A stretch of DNA of 64,000 bases from Polaribacter sejongensis (GTDB taxonomy: Bacteria > Bacteroidota > Bacteroidia > Flavobacteriales > Flavobacteriaceae), in NCBI RefSeq assembly GCF_038024065.1, contig NZ_CP150667.1:2611501-2675500 (forward strand), written 5' to 3'. Below, piece by piece: positions 33,837 through 43,080 of this stretch. Below the pieces are notes generated by a model. That model worked only from the letters and a program-made list of their open reading frames with translations, did no database searches and was not told the origin of the DNA. Every line of letters begins with the position of its first letter. Position 1 is the first letter of the stretch. Position numbers and translations under genes: made by a program.

Positions 33837-34538
33837 ATGAAACTAACCAACACTCACATAGAAAAACTCTACAAATTCACTAAAAAACATTACGTAGAAT
33901 ATTATGATGTTCAAACGGAATTGGTAGATCATTTGGCAAATGATATAGAAAGTATTTGTACAGAAAACCCGAGGTTAACTTTTGAGCAAGCTAGAGATAC
34001 ATCTTTCAAAAAATTTGGTGTTTTTGGTTTTATGAATGTTGTAGAGAAAAAACAATCTCAAATGACAAAAAAGTACTTTAAAATCATTTTTAAGTTTGCT
34101 AAAGAGTGGTTTCAACTTCCTAAAATTGTACTTACAATATTACTTTTTACAGGTTTTTATCAATTACAAAATACTTCAAACGCCTACACAGTATATGTTA
34201 CTGTTTTTGGGTTTGTTTTTATAGCACAAGTAATTTTAACAATCATCAATGCTAGAACCTTAAAAAAAGAATTTAATTTAACACAGAAAAAATGGTTATT
34301 CAAAAACATTATTAATGTTCAGGGATTGATACAAACTGCTTTTATATCGATTTATTCTTTTCAATATTTTTTCCCTAATAATGCAAAAGAATTTTTAGTG
34401 ATGGCAGATTTTAGAAAAGCTTTTTCGGCATTTTTTATCACATTTATAGTGATTTTCGGCTATATCACTTTAATTGTCATTCCTAAAAAGGCGGAAGAAT
34501 TGTTAGCAGAAACCTACCCAGAATATAAATTGGTTTAA
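33837..34538 (+). CDS. HAAS-like membrane protein 4 of 5 (subfamily B)
   Basis: Start ATG 33837 (MKLTNTHIEKLYKFTKKHY); a longer frame would overlap the preceding gene out of frame. 233 residues. The head has YYDVQTELVDHLANDIE and the extra block SFKKFGVFGFMNVVEKKQ, then four membrane helices; the C-terminus is PKKAEELLAETYPEYKLV. It shares head and tail with gene 5, but not the TYSF/HKEAIKKY parts of subfamily A. Confidence 0.78.
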   Translation: MKLTNTHIEKLYKFTKKHYVEYYDVQTELVDHLANDIESICTENPRLTFEQARDTSFKKFGVFGFMNVVEKKQSQMTKKYFKIIFKFAKEWFQLPKIVLTILLFTGFYQLQNTSNAYTVYVTVFGFVFIAQVILTIINARTLKKEFNLTQKKWLFKNIINVQGLIQTAFISIYSFQYFFPNNAKEFLVMADFRKAFSAFFITFIVIFGYITLIVIPKKAEELLAETYPEYKLV

Positions 34539-34550
34539 ATTTTCAGGTTG

Positions 34551-35258
34551 ATGAAATTATCAGAAGATCACATAGACGAACTTTATAAATTTACCCAAAA
34601 ACATTATGTGTATTACTATGATGTACAAACCGAATTGGTAGATCATTTAGCAAATGATATAGAAGAAATTTGGGAAGAAAATTCCAATTTAACTTTTGAA
34701 GAAGCACGAAATGTTTCTTTTAAAAAATTCGGTATTTTTGGTTTTTTAGATGTTGTAGAAAGCAGACAAAAAGCAATGAATAAACGCTATTGGAAAATAA
34801 TTTTACGTTTTGCAAAAGAGTGGTTTACTGTTCCTAAAATAATCATCACATTTTCTGTGTTTCTACTATTTTTTAGTCTTTTACAGATAAAACATTCAGA
34901 ATATATTTTCTTAGCAACACTTCTTGTTTTACTAACTTTAGAAGGCATCAGTTCGTATAAAGTAAGAAAAGAACACAAGCAAAAAGAGTTGAAAAAAGAA
35001 AAAATATTTCTTTTAGAAGAGATGCTTGGTACTACAAAAAACACCTATACAGGTTTTGCTTTTTTCAACTTATTTAACATTGCCAATTTAACAAGGTTCG
35101 ATTTTAGTCATTTAAATATCTATTGGATTTTTGCAATTTCTATTGTGTTGACTTTATTATGTATTTTATTTTATGTTTCTAATTATATACTTCCTCAAAA
35201 ATCAGAAGAATTACTACAAGAAACCTACCCGGAATATAAATTATTAAAAAGCGACTAA
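34551..35258 (+). CDS. HAAS-like membrane protein 5 of 5 (subfamily B)
   Basis: Start ATG 34551 (MKLSEDHIDELYKFTQKHY), preceded immediately by a TTG that I do not use. 235 residues. Head with YYDVQTELVDHLANDIEE and SFKKFGIFGFLDVVESRQ, four membrane helices, a basic cytoplasmic loop (about 142-160, RKEHKQKELKKEK) and the tail PQKSEELLQETYPEYKLL. Paralog of gene 4. Last of the tandem set; the ABC permease follows after 232 bp. Confidence 0.78.
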   Translation: MKLSEDHIDELYKFTQKHYVYYYDVQTELVDHLANDIEEIWEENSNLTFEEARNVSFKKFGIFGFLDVVESRQKAMNKRYWKIILRFAKEWFTVPKIIITFSVFLLFFSLLQIKHSEYIFLATLLVLLTLEGISSYKVRKEHKQKELKKEKIFLLEEMLGTTKNTYTGFAFFNLFNIANLTRFDFSHLNIYWIFAISIVLTLLCILFYVSNYILPQKSEELLQETYPEYKLLKSD

Positions 35259-35490
35259 ATAAATTATAGAATACAAATGTCACTTCCACAGCAAGAGAAG
35301 TTTCATAAAAAAGGACAAACAAAATGGAGCAATAATATGAGATTTCTACTAAAAGTAGATATGCCAAACTAGATGGAAAAAGAAACACAAAACTTTGCGT
35401 CTTTGAGCCTTAGCTAGAAATTATTTAATAATCTGTAACAAAATCCATTTCTAAACTACTTATTATCAATCAAACTAATTACCCAAACTT
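35259..35490. other. 232-bp intergenic region before the ABC permease
   Basis: No gene. It holds degraded repeat-like pieces (ATGTCACTTCC, GAGATTTCTACT) and AAAACTTTGCGTCTTTGAGCC, which could contribute a -7-like CTTTG box. A separate promoter for the ABC pair is possible. Confidence 0.4.
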
Positions 35491-36957
35491 ATGATTTCAC
35501 ATTTTTTAAAGCTAGAATGGAAACAATATTTCCGCTCTTCTCATTGGCAAAAAGGCATTGCATTAAAAATACTTATGGGCTTCTTTGTCTTGTATTTTTT
35601 AGTCGCTTTTTTAACAGTAGGAATTGGAGGCTATTATCTTTTAAAGAAAGAATTTCCAGCATCAGATCCTTTACAATTGGTAAACTCTTATTTACTTTTT
35701 GCAATTCTTGCAGATTTAATTGTTCGGTATTTAATGCAGAAATTACCTATCATGAATATTAAACCGCTACTTATTTTACCAATTCCAAAAAGTAAGTTGG
35801 TACATTACGTTTTAGGGAAGTCTATCTTTTCAGTTTTTAATATATTAAGTCTTTTCTTTTACATTCCGTTCTCAATTATATTAATAAAAGAAGGTTATAA
35901 TACAGCAGGAGTTTTAGGTTGGCTAGCAACCATGATTTTAATTATTCAATCTTCTAATTTTTTAAATTTTTTAATCAACAAAAACAACAAAGCATTACTA
36001 ATTATTGGTGCAATATTGGTAAGTTTAATTGGTTTACAGAAGTTCGATATTTTTAATGTAGTTGGTTATGGAGGCGCAATCTTCAACTCAATTTATCAAA
36101 ACCCAATTTACGCATTGGTTGGCGTTGCAATTTTGGCATTTTTATATCAATTAAATTACAAACAATTACGCAACCAAGTGTATTTAGATGAAGCAGTTGC
36201 TACTAAAGTAGAAGAAGCAAAATCTGCAGATTTATCTTTTACTGATAGATTAGGTGATGTTGCTCCGTTTATAAAAAATGATATTCGTTTAATTTGGAGA
36301 AACAAAAGAACGAAAACGGTATTTTTAATGTCGTTTTTATTCCTTTTTTACGGAATGATATTCTTTTCAGGAAAAACGTACGCAGATATGCCAGCAATGT
36401 TAATTTTTGCATCCCTTTTTATTACGGGAGGTTTTACTTTAAATTACGGCCAATTTATTCCAGCTTGGGACAGCTCGCATTATAAAATGTTAATGAGTCA
36501 AAGTTTTAGATACCGTAAGTTTTTAGAATCTAAATGGGTTTTAATGGTTACAATGACTACCATTTTATATGTTTTAAGTTTTCCGTATTTATACTACGGA
36601 CTAGATATTTTTTTAATGATTACAGCCGGTGCTATTTTTAATATTGGTTTTAACTCACTGTTTTTATTATATGCGGGTTCTTTTAATAGAAAAAGAATAG
36701 ATTTAACAAAAGGAGGTTTTGGAAACACACAAGGTACAAGCGCCACTCAATTTTTAGTTGTTATACCAATAATGGGCATCCCAATGTTATTATTTTGGGC
36801 TTTTAGCACACTAATTAACTTTAACGCAGGTATTATTGCCATTGCATTAGTAGGTATTTTAGGGTTTACTTTAAAAAATTATGTGATGAATTTTATCGAA
36901 AAAAAATATATAAAAGACAAATATGTTATGATTAACGCTTTTGGTAAAGAAGCATAA
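35491..36957 (+). CDS. ABC exporter permease, DUF5687 type
   Basis: 488 residues with about 12 membrane helices. N-terminus MISHFLKLEWKQYFRSSHW, the opening typical of DUF5687 proteins, which pair with a single ATPase in Bacteroidota. The middle cytoplasmic part (about 225-270) has FIKNDIRLIWRNKRTKTVF, the ABC-2-like coupling segment. The ATPase gene follows 20 bp later. Together they form a complete exporter of unknown substrate behind the PadR and HAAS-like genes. Confidence 0.85.
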   Translation: MISHFLKLEWKQYFRSSHWQKGIALKILMGFFVLYFLVAFLTVGIGGYYLLKKEFPASDPLQLVNSYLLFAILADLIVRYLMQKLPIMNIKPLLILPIPKSKLVHYVLGKSIFSVFNILSLFFYIPFSIILIKEGYNTAGVLGWLATMILIIQSSNFLNFLINKNNKALLIIGAILVSLIGLQKFDIFNVVGYGGAIFNSIYQNPIYALVGVAILAFLYQLNYKQLRNQVYLDEAVATKVEEAKSADLSFTDRLGDVAPFIKNDIRLIWRNKRTKTVFLMSFLFLFYGMIFFSGKTYADMPAMLIFASLFITGGFTLNYGQFIPAWDSSHYKMLMSQSFRYRKFLESKWVLMVTMTTILYVLSFPYLYYGLDIFLMITAGAIFNIGFNSLFLLYAGSFNRKRIDLTKGGFGNTQGTSATQFLVVIPIMGIPMLLFWAFSTLINFNAGIIAIALVGILGFTLKNYVMNFIEKKYIKDKYVMINAFGKEA

Positions 36958-36977
36958 TTTAACTTTAAAATATACAA

Positions 36978-37679
36978 ATGATTACAATAGATACAATTAC
37001 TAAAAAATACGGAAAAACAGAAGTTTTAAATGTAACATCAGTAGAAATACCTACCGGACAAAGCTTTGGTTTAGTAGGCAATAACGGCGCAGGAAAAACA
37101 ACTTTGTTTAATATACTTTTAGATTTAATTAGACCTACAACAGGGAGTATTACAAACCATAAAATTGTTGTAAACCAAAGTGAAGATTGGAAAAACTTTA
37201 CAGGTTCTTTTATAGATGAATCTTTTTTAATTGGTTATTTAACTGCAGAAGAATATTTCGATTTTATTGGAGATTTACGCGGCATGAACAAAGCAGATGT
37301 AACATCTTTTCTAACTCAGTTTGATGATTTCTTTAACGAAGAAATTATAGGAAAGAAAAAACACCTGAGAGATTTAAGTAAAGGAAACCAGAAAAAAGCC
37401 GGAATTGTTGCTGCGTTAATGGGAAATCCTAAAGTTGTAATTCTAGACGAACCTTTTGCTAATTTAGATCCAACCACACAAATAAGATTAAAAACGATTA
37501 TTAAAAAGTTAACCGAAAACAGAGATATTACCGTTTTAATTTCTAGTCACGATTTAACCCACGTAACCGAAGTTTGTGAGCGAATTGTAGTTTTAGACAA
37601 GGGGAATGTGGTAAAAGATATAGAAACATCTACAGAAACTTTAGAGGAATTAGAAAGCTATTTTTCTGTAGAAGCTTAG
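36978..37679 (+). CDS. ABC exporter ATP-binding protein
   Basis: 233 residues. Walker A GNNGAGKTTLFN, a signature of the LSKGNQKKAG form, Walker B KVVILDEPFANLDP and the switch His in ISSHDLTHV. CcmA-like ABC-2 ATPase. It is coupled with the DUF5687 permease upstream. Last gene of the PadR locus; sprE begins 114 bp later with a new leader. Confidence 0.93.
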   Translation: MITIDTITKKYGKTEVLNVTSVEIPTGQSFGLVGNNGAGKTTLFNILLDLIRPTTGSITNHKIVVNQSEDWKNFTGSFIDESFLIGYLTAEEYFDFIGDLRGMNKADVTSFLTQFDDFFNEEIIGKKKHLRDLSKGNQKKAGIVAALMGNPKVVILDEPFANLDPTTQIRLKTIIKKLTENRDITVLISSHDLTHVTEVCERIVVLDKGNVVKDIETSTETLEELESYFSVEA

Positions 37680-37793
37680 TATTCTTAATTTATTACTATT
37701 TTTACACATCAATTTATACTATTTTCGATAGATTTTAGTTTAAATAAGAGTTTCTTACTTTTAAAATTAGTTGTTTAATCAAGATATATCTGT

Positions 37794-40019
37794 GTGAATT
37801 ACACCAAAAAAATAGTTTTAGCAATTGCTGTATTTTCAGTTATAAACTCTTGTAGCACAAGAAAAGATACTGTAATTAGTAGAAACTGGCATGCCTTAAA
37901 CACAAAGTACAATGTGTTGTTTAATGGTAAAGAAGCTTTTAATAAAGGAGTTGAAGACATTAACGAAGGCTATAAAGATGATTGGTTTACACAAATACCT
38001 ATAGAACCTATTAAATTTGAAGAAGACAAAGTTACCATACCAAATCTAAATACTGGTATGGGTGCTGGTTTTAATGACGACAACGGAAACGAAGAAGATA
38101 AAGCCACCACTCCTTTTGGTATTGCAGAAGAAAAAGCTGTAAAAGCAATCCAAAAACACGGAATGAATATTAAAGATGTAGAGCGCAACAGACAAATTGA
38201 TGATGCGTATCTATTATTAGGAAAAGCCCGTTATTATGAACAACGTTTTATACCTGCCATAGAAGCATTTAATTATGTAATTGCTACGTATCCGGATGCA
38301 GATTTAATTGCAGAAACTAAAATATGGAGAGCAAAAGCAAATATTAGAAATGATAATGAAGAGTTCGCTATTGAATCTCTAAAATTACTTCTTCAGGTAA
38401 AAGACACACTAGAAGTAGATTTACCAGAAATAACGAGAGAACAAGGATATACTGCTTTAGCAATGGCCTATATAAAATCTGACAGTATAGATAACGCTAA
38501 AAAGTATCTAAATAAAGCTACAGAAACACTAAATAATAGAAACCAAGGTGCTAGAAATCTATTTGTTTTAGGTCAGATTTACAGTTCAGAACATAAAAAA
38601 GATTCCGCATCACTTGCATTTCAGAGAATTATCGACTTTAGAAAAGCGCCCTACAAATACAAAATGCATGCCCATATAGAATTGGCAAAAAACTCTACTA
38701 GCGACTCTACTTCCAGTGCTATCTTAGAAAAAATTCAAGACTTAATTGAAGAAAGAGAAAACAGACCTTATTTAGATGAATTGTATTATCAAGCTGGTTA
38801 TTTACACGAGCAAAACGATAGTATAAATTTAGCTGTAGCGTTTTATAATAAATCTCTTAGAGCTGAATCTGACAATGTAAAACAGAAAACATTTACCTAC
38901 GAAAAATTAGGGAACATCAATTATAAAAATTCAAAATACATCGTTGCAAGTTCTTATTATGATAGTATTATAAACATTGCAGCCGACACTTTAAACTTAA
39001 AATTTAGACGTATTAAAAGAAAGCACAAAAACTTAGCTTCTTTAATTAATTTTGAAAATACTGTTGCTAAAAATGATAGTATTTTAAGAATTGTTGCACT
39101 TTCTAAGCCCGAACAAGAAGCTTTTTTTCAAAAATACATAGACGATTTAAAAGAGAAAGATGAAGAAGCAGCTCAGTTAAAATTAAATCAGCAAGCCTTT
39201 GGCGATACCTTTGGTGGAAACATTTTAAAATCAAACACCAAAGGAAAATGGTATTTCTACAATTCTCAATCGATAAGTTTTGGTAAAACAGAATTTTCAA
39301 AAATTTGGGGAAACAGAGCTTTAGAAGATAATTGGAGATGGTCTGGAAAAACAGCTACCAACATTGCAGAAAATGACTCTTTAGTAGTAAATACAAAGAA
39401 TTTACGTTACGATTTAGCGAGCTACTTAGAAACGGTTCCTACTGAAAAAGAAAAAATAGACACTTTAAATATCAACCGAAATCTAGCTTTATATGAATTG
39501 GGTGTTATTTATAAAGAGCAATTTAAAGACACTAAACTAGCCTTAGATAGATTAGAAAGAGTAAATGGTCTAAACCCTAGCAAGGAATTAGTTTTACCAA
39601 TTAACTGGCATTTATATCAAATTTATAATGAGTTAGGTAGTGCTATAAAAACTAATCAACATAAAAACATCATTCTTACAGACTATCCTACCACTAAGTT
39701 TGCACAAATAATAAGAAATCCGAATAAACCTCTTGAAGAAGCCGTTTCTATAAATGAAATAGAAGAGACTTATAAAGAAATCTATTATCTATATAAAGAA
39801 GATAAGTTTGAAGAAACCGAAGCCAAAATAAACGAAATGCTTCCAACATTACAAGACTCAAAATTATTGCCAAAATTCGAGCTATTAAAAGCTTACGCTA
39901 TAGGAAAATACCAAGATATAGAAACTTATAAAATTGCAATGGACTTTGTAGCTGTTAGCTACGGAAATACAGAAGAAGGAAAGAAAGCAAAAGAAATAGT
40001 AAAACAATTAAGTAAGTAA
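37794..40019 (+). CDS. sprE: Gliding motility / type IX secretion lipoprotein SprE (PorW)
   Basis: 741 residues with a GTG start and lipobox (VINSCSTRK, Cys20). The mature N-terminus RNWHALNTKYNVLFNGKEAF is characteristic of SprE/PorW, a periplasmic TPR lipoprotein required for type IX secretion and gliding in Flavobacterium and Porphyromonas. Many TPR-like helices follow (DDAYLLLGKARYYEQRF, EQGYTALAMAYIKSD and others). It ends one base before the bactofilin gene. Implies that this organism has a type IX system, although no other por, gld or spr gene is in the window. Somewhat shorter than the homologue I recall from F. johnsoniae. Confidence 0.8.
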   Translation: MNYTKKIVLAIAVFSVINSCSTRKDTVISRNWHALNTKYNVLFNGKEAFNKGVEDINEGYKDDWFTQIPIEPIKFEEDKVTIPNLNTGMGAGFNDDNGNEEDKATTPFGIAEEKAVKAIQKHGMNIKDVERNRQIDDAYLLLGKARYYEQRFIPAIEAFNYVIATYPDADLIAETKIWRAKANIRNDNEEFAIESLKLLLQVKDTLEVDLPEITREQGYTALAMAYIKSDSIDNAKKYLNKATETLNNRNQGARNLFVLGQIYSSEHKKDSASLAFQRIIDFRKAPYKYKMHAHIELAKNSTSDSTSSAILEKIQDLIEERENRPYLDELYYQAGYLHEQNDSINLAVAFYNKSLRAESDNVKQKTFTYEKLGNINYKNSKYIVASSYYDSIINIAADTLNLKFRRIKRKHKNLASLINFENTVAKNDSILRIVALSKPEQEAFFQKYIDDLKEKDEEAAQLKLNQQAFGDTFGGNILKSNTKGKWYFYNSQSISFGKTEFSKIWGNRALEDNWRWSGKTATNIAENDSLVVNTKNLRYDLASYLETVPTEKEKIDTLNINRNLALYELGVIYKEQFKDTKLALDRLERVNGLNPSKELVLPINWHLYQIYNELGSAIKTNQHKNIILTDYPTTKFAQIIRNPNKPLEEAVSINEIEETYKEIYYLYKEDKFEETEAKINEMLPTLQDSKLLPKFELLKAYAIGKYQDIETYKIAMDFVAVSYGNTEEGKKAKEIVKQLSK

Positions 40020-40020
40020 T

Positions 40021-40434
40021 ATGTTTAGTAATAAAAGTAAAAAACCACAAAATAAAAAAGTTATGGAAAGAAATGTTCTTGCTAAAAATACAAAAATTGT
40101 TGGCGACATAAAATCTGATGGTGATTTTAGAATTGATGGAACATTAGAAGGAACATTAGTTACAAAAGGACGAGTTATTATAGGTGCCGATGGTTTTGTT
40201 AAAGGAAAAGTAGAATGTACCAATGCAGATATAGAAGGTAAATATTCTGGAAACCTTTTGGTATTAAATACCCTAACCATAAAAACGAACGCAAACATTT
40301 CTGGAGAGGTAATAATTGGCAAACTATCTGTAGAACCAGGTGCTACATTTAACGCAACTTGTACTATGAAAGGAGCCGTAAAAGAATTAAATTCTAGTAA
40401 TGACAAAAAAAACAGATCAGAAAAAACCGCTTAA
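40021..40434 (+). CDS. Bactofilin (polymer-forming cytoskeletal protein)
   Basis: 137 residues. A central beta-helical bactofilin domain (about 20-115) has the repeating pattern VGDIKSDGDFRIDGTLEG, VTKGRVIIGADG and VKGKVECTNADIEG, with disordered polar ends. Bactofilins polymerise without nucleotide and scaffold cell-shape or envelope enzymes. Its 3' end overlaps atpZ by 35 bp, and it follows sprE by one base, so all three are probably co-transcribed. Confidence 0.9.
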   Translation: MFSNKSKKPQNKKVMERNVLAKNTKIVGDIKSDGDFRIDGTLEGTLVTKGRVIIGADGFVKGKVECTNADIEGKYSGNLLVLNTLTIKTNANISGEVIIGKLSVEPGATFNATCTMKGAVKELNSSNDKKNRSEKTA

Positions 40435-40618
40435 TAAAGCAATAAGACTCTCTGGTGCGGGTTTGCAAATGGGGCTAACTATATATTTAGGTTCATTGTT
40501 AGGTAAATGGTTAGATCTAAAATTTAACACTGCTTTTTTAACAGAAGCTATTACATTATTTGCCATCTTTGTAGCAACCTATTCTTTGATAAAACAAGCC
40601 AATAAAATTAATGATTAG
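40400..40618 (+). CDS. atpZ: ATP synthase assembly protein AtpZ-like
   Basis: 72 residues with two membrane helices: GAGLQMGLTIYLGSLLGKWLD and FLTEAITLFAIFVATYSLI. AtpZ/AtpI-like proteins assist F-type ATP synthase (c-ring) assembly. It starts inside the bactofilin gene in another frame (overlap 40400-40434) and overlaps the next gene by 8 bp, so it is translationally coupled on both sides. Confidence 0.85.
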   Translation: MTKKTDQKKPLNKAIRLSGAGLQMGLTIYLGSLLGKWLDLKFNTAFLTEAITLFAIFVATYSLIKQANKIND

Positions 40619-41000
40619 AATTGTTATTACGTACTGTATTGCCTTAGTTTTACTTTTCGCTATCTGTTATGGTATTCATAGTTTTCTGATAGAAAAAAAC
40701 CAAGTGATATTACATTTTAAGCTAGTAGAAATATACGAATTTAATGTTGGTTTCTCTGTATTGGTTTGTACTAATTTTGTTGCATTCTCTTTTGTTGATA
40801 AATTCAAGAAAAAATTAAGTTATATATATCTTGCCGCTATTCTTATTAAACTAGTACTGTTTAAATTAGCCTTCTACGACACCCTGTTTCTAAAGGAAAC
40901 ACTAACTGTTTCAGAAAAATTATCGTTGCTAATTCCTACCCTTATTTTTTTATCAACAGATGCATTTTTTGTAGCTAAATTACTGAACAAAAAACAATAA
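40611..41000 (+). CDS. Small ATP-operon membrane protein (DUF6168-like)
   Basis: 129 residues with four membrane helices (about 5-25, 43-62, 70-90, 105-125) and short loops. Not clearly homologous to AtpI, but it occupies the AtpI position between atpZ and atpB. I believe it belongs to DUF6168, a Bacteroidota family found here; this is from memory. It overlaps atpZ by 8 bp. Possible ATP synthase assembly factor. Confidence 0.65.
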   Translation: MIRIVITYCIALVLLFAICYGIHSFLIEKNQVILHFKLVEIYEFNVGFSVLVCTNFVAFSFVDKFKKKLSYIYLAAILIKLVLFKLAFYDTLFLKETLTVSEKLSLLIPTLIFLSTDAFFVAKLLNKKQ

Positions 41001-41045
41001 AATAAAATAGCTAAAAAAAAGAGTGTAAGTATTTGAATAATTACA

Positions 41046-41053
41046 TACCTTTG
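41046..41053 (+). promoter_or_regulatory. -7 box (TACCTTTG) before atpB
   Basis: TACCTTTG matches TAnnTTTG, followed by CCGC. It lies 29 bp upstream of the atpB ATG and suggests that the F0/F1 genes have their own promoter besides read-through from sprE. Confidence 0.6.
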
Positions 41054-41081
41054 CCGCAAATTTAGAAAGCGTATTTTAAAA

Positions 41082-42215
41082 ATGGGTGTTGCACAAAAAA
41101 CAATCAAATTTCTTACAATAGCTGTAATAGCTCTTATTACAACTACAAGTTTCGCATTTGAATCAGGTAAAAAGACCGACGACCAAAACGACGGAGGACA
41201 AGTAAATACCAAAGAAGAGGTAAGAGCTTATATAGAGCATCACCTTAAAGATTCTCATGATTTCGCATTTTACTCTTACACAAATGATGCCAATGAAAGA
41301 AAACATGTAGGTTTTCCTCTTCCTGTTATTATTTGGACTACAGAAGGTTTAGTTACTTTTATGTCATCAGAATTTCATCATAATGACGATGGACATGTAA
41401 TTGTAGAAAAAAACGGATTAAAATTCGCAAAAATACACAGTAAAATTTACGAGCTAGAAAACGGAGCTGCAACAGTTTCTTTTGATGATGCTCATCATGC
41501 TACAAACGCTAGTAGAGTTTTAGACTTTTCTATCACTAAATCTGTTGTAGGTATTTTATTTGCAGGATTCTTAATGTTCTTAGGATTCTCTAGATTAGCA
41601 AAACAATATAAATCGAGACAAATACCAATAGGATTTAGTCGTGTTTTAGAGCCTTTAGTTTTATACGTTAGAGACGAAATTGCAAGACCAAACATTGGTG
41701 AGAAAAAATATAAAAAATTTACAGGCTTTTTATTAACCGTATTTTTCTTTATCTGGATCTTAAACTTATTAGGTTTAACTCCATTTGGATTTAACGTTAC
41801 GGGTCAAATTGCTGTAACATTAGCATTGGCATTATTTACAATGGTAATCTATTTAGTAAATGGTACCAAAGATTTTTGGATGCACACATTATGGATGCCA
41901 GGTGTACCTTATATTTTAAGACCTATATTAGCAGTTATAGAATTAGCTGGTTTTATTTTAATTAAACCATTTTCATTACTTGTACGTTTATTCGCAAACA
42001 TTACTGCGGGTCACTTTATTGTAATGAGTTTAATTGCATTAATGGTAACAATGAAAGAAGCATTCGGACCTGTAGCATCTACAGGAATGTCTTTAGCATT
42101 GGCTTTGTTTATAATGGTTATTGAATTGCTAGTAGCCTTTTTACAAGCATACATTTTTACAATGTTATCATCATTATTTATTGGAATGGCTGTTGAAGAA
42201 CATGACCACCACTAA
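41082..42215 (+). CDS. atpB: F-type ATP synthase subunit a
   Basis: 377 residues. A signal-like N-terminus (1-24) and an extra domain of about 120 residues precede the conserved membrane part, as is normal for Bacteroidota AtpB. The essential arginine is in SLLVRLFANITAGHF, and the proton half-channel helices follow to SSLFIGMAVEEHDHH. A short His/Asp-rich tail ends the protein. Forms the stator channel with the c-ring. Confidence 0.96.
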   Translation: MGVAQKTIKFLTIAVIALITTTSFAFESGKKTDDQNDGGQVNTKEEVRAYIEHHLKDSHDFAFYSYTNDANERKHVGFPLPVIIWTTEGLVTFMSSEFHHNDDGHVIVEKNGLKFAKIHSKIYELENGAATVSFDDAHHATNASRVLDFSITKSVVGILFAGFLMFLGFSRLAKQYKSRQIPIGFSRVLEPLVLYVRDEIARPNIGEKKYKKFTGFLLTVFFFIWILNLLGLTPFGFNVTGQIAVTLALALFTMVIYLVNGTKDFWMHTLWMPGVPYILRPILAVIELAGFILIKPFSLLVRLFANITAGHFIVMSLIALMVTMKEAFGPVASTGMSLALALFIMVIELLVAFLQAYIFTMLSSLFIGMAVEEHDHH

Positions 42216-42218
42216 AAC

Positions 42219-42234
42219 CTTGGTGCAAACCAAG
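42219..42234 (+). other. Hairpin between atpB and atpE
   Basis: CTTGGT-GCAA-ACCAAG, a 6-bp stem with a GNRA tetraloop, directly behind the atpB stop. No T-run, so an RNA-processing or stability element is more likely than a terminator. Confidence 0.5.
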
Positions 42235-42277
42235 TATCAAAAAAGAGTATTAGAATTTGTTTAATTAATATATTTAA

Positions 42278-42478
<201 letters not shown>

Positions 42479-42496
42479 TTTTCTCAAAAAAAAACG

Positions 42497-42537
42497 AAAA
42501 CACATTTCTGTAACGGTTGGTTACAGAAAGTGTTTTT
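42497..42537 (+). terminator. Strong hairpin between atpE and atpF (partial terminator or processing site)
   Basis: AAAACAC-A-TTTCTGTAAC pairs with GTTACAGAAA-GTGTTTT (one bulged A, 17 bp paired, 5-nt loop), then TTTTT. It lies in the middle of an operon, so it must be leaky; it probably protects or over-supplies the atpE message. Confidence 0.7.
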
Positions 42538-42572
42538 AAATTAAACAAAGAACAATATAATTAGTAAATAGA

Positions 42573-43073
42573 ATGGAAACTTTATTAAACGACTTTTCAC
42601 CAGGCTTATTTGCAATGCAAGTAGTAATCTTAATTATCTTATTAATTTTGATGAAAAAATTTGCTTGGAAGCCAATTCTAAACTCTTTAGAAGAAAGAGA
42701 AACAGGTATAGAAGATGCATTAGAAGCTGCAGAAAATGCACGTAAAGAAATGCAAAATCTACAAGCAGATAATGAGAAATTATTAAAAGAAGCTAGAGCA
42801 GAAAGAGAAGCAATGATGAAAGATGCTAGAGATATTAGAGATAATATGCTAGCAGAAGCAAAAGAAGATGCAAAAGAAGTTACTTCTAAATTAATAGAAA
42901 AAGCACAAGCATCAATTCAGCAAGAAAAGCAAGCTGCTATAGCCGATATTAAGAAAAACGTTGCCGAATTATCTATTGGTATCGCAGAATCAGTAATTAA
43001 AAAAGAATTATCTAATAAAAAAGATCAACTAGAATTAGTTGAAGGACTTTTAAAAGATGTTACTTTAAACTAA
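42573..43073 (+). CDS. atpF: F-type ATP synthase subunit b
   Basis: 166 residues. One N-terminal membrane helix (about 12-30, FAMQVVILIILLILMKKFAW), then a long charged coiled coil with few breaks (ALEAAENARKEMQNLQADNE and onward) ending in the delta-contact region KKELSNKKDQLELV. Peripheral stalk of the enzyme. 8-bp gap to atpH. Confidence 0.95.
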   Translation: METLLNDFSPGLFAMQVVILIILLILMKKFAWKPILNSLEERETGIEDALEAAENARKEMQNLQADNEKLLKEARAEREAMMKDARDIRDNMLAEAKEDAKEVTSKLIEKAQASIQQEKQAAIADIKKNVAELSIGIAESVIKKELSNKKDQLELVEGLLKDVTLN

Positions 43074-43080
43074 TTTAAGC

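Noticed and set aside
31860..35258. Regular repetition of related blocks, like a CRISPR or tandem repeat array
   Set aside because: The blocks are homologous heads of full-length paralogous genes, about 650-700 bp apart, not short repeats with spacers.
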